Assembly: GCA_003512525.1 (NCBI GenBank)
Contig: DOQG01000055.1
Coordinates: forward strand, 1-6,009
From: Oscillospiraceae bacterium
Lineage (GTDB): Bacteria > Bacillota > Clostridia > Oscillospirales > Ruminococcaceae
Length of the DNA: 6,009 nt
Direction: 5' to 3'
Part shown: positions 5,741-6,009 of the stretch, one piece after another
How positions within the stretch are numbered: position 1 is the stretch's first letter
How the letters are laid out: every line of letters begins with the position of its first letter
Position numbers and translations under genes: made by a program
Notes under the pieces: generated by a model
Database searches by the model: none
The model's input: the letters and a program-made list of their open reading frames with translations, nothing else
Told to the model about the DNA's origin: nothing

Positions 5741-5905
5741 GCTGTGACACAACTCCTCAGCTTATCAATTGCGCTAAAATTACAATGCAACATATTAAAA
5801 ATGTCAAAACAATAAATATATCGCCAACACCGCCGAAAACAGCTTCGATACCGACAAGGTGTTAATAATTTCGTGAGTATATCAGTGCAACTGCACTGTC
5901 ACCGA
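5741..5905 (-). repeat. Right copy (R) of the dispersed-type repeat, inverted
   Basis: This is the reverse complement of the left copy: 5905-5821 matches 6-90 at 82 of 85 positions, with an identical run of about 37 bp corresponding to 32-68. The part 5820-5756 is more diverged. It keeps the CAGTGCA/TGCACTG hairpin (5883-5898) and the inner-end palindrome-like GCTGTGACACAAC (5741-5753). Relative to the left copy it lacks about 20 bases between the CTGAG motif and that palindrome. It lies 3' of the outward-reading MATE gene, as the left copy lies 3' of outward-reading rpmE. No coding function is supported. Confidence 0.85.
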
Positions 5906-6009
5906 AACTTCCAAAAAACGCACTATCCAAAGATATCTGTACAGCCCCCCGGGTCGAACAGAGCGTCAGCGACCCGCTTACAGCGGCTTTTCAAACGCAA
6001 TCGTTTGTG
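5906..6009. other. Right flank, no supported gene, two hairpins
   Basis: This GC-rich end piece contains GGGTCG (5951-5956) / CGACCC (5970-5975) with a 13-base loop. It also has CCGCT (5974-5978) / AGCGG (5982-5986) with a 3-base loop followed by CTTTT. The second is terminator-like on the plus strand but its stem is short; the two stems overlap and are mutually exclusive. One minus-strand frame is open from the window edge to a TAG near 5924 (28 codons). It could be the tail of a gene beyond the window, but nothing identifies it. Confidence 0.35.

Noticed and set aside
5785..5865. A 26-codon plus-strand frame starting at ATG 5785 in the right repeat
   Set aside because: The same frame is disrupted in the left copy, there is no ribosome site, and the low-complexity Pro/Thr translation resembles nothing known.
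6..5905. The inverted repeats as terminal repeats of a 5.5-kb transposon or genomic island
   Set aside because: There is no transposase, integrase or recombinase inside, and the cargo is core chromosomal genes with their own promoters. No target-site duplication can be seen, since only five bases lie left of the repeat.

Overview
The window looks like a piece of a low-to-mid GC Firmicutes chromosome. The class Clostridia, Oscillospiraceae/Ruminococcaceae in the broad sense, is my best guess. This rests on the strong AGGAGG-type ribosome sites, the sigma-A promoters with 17-18 bp spacers, the zinc-ribbon L31 and the MepA-like MATE pump. It is inference; no species can be named from the sequence alone.

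Layout from left to right. Positions 1-192 hold a dispersed-type repeat (copy L). A terminator at 212-248 ends the leftward gene rpmE (252-455, ribosomal protein L31), which has its own promoter and a structured leader (456-547). Next comes leftward pgcA (615-2333, alpha-phosphoglucomutase/phosphomannomutase). A 251-bp divergent intergenic region (2334-2584) carries back-to-back promoters for pgcA and for the rightward comM (2585-4114, YifB-family AAA+ Mg-chelatase-like protein). A second intergenic region (4115-4334) holds a strong promoter, then a very short leader with an intrinsic terminator, then a rightward MATE efflux pump (4335-5696). The segment 5741-5905 is a second copy (R) of the left-hand repeat in inverted orientation. 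The last ~100 bases are non-coding as far as I can see, with two small hairpins.

The genes do not form one pathway. They are housekeeping (rpmE, pgcA), DNA processing (comM) and efflux (MATE), each with its own recognisable promoter. The most interesting points are regulatory and structural. (1) The promoter-leader-terminator arrangement before the MATE gene fits a small transcriptional riboswitch. The guanidine-IV (mepA) class is the leading hypothesis, from gene context and size rather than a verified consensus match. (2) A ~150-bp inverted repeat pair (82 of 85 positions identical in its outer part) brackets the whole 5.5-kb block. Each copy lies just 3' of an outward-transcribed gene, in the same orientation relative to that gene. 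(3) The rpmE leader contains two GAAA-tetraloop hairpins and presents its Shine-Dalgarno sequence in a small loop, a candidate for ribosomal-protein autoregulation.

No tRNA, rRNA, CRISPR array, insertion-sequence transposase or broken gene is visible.
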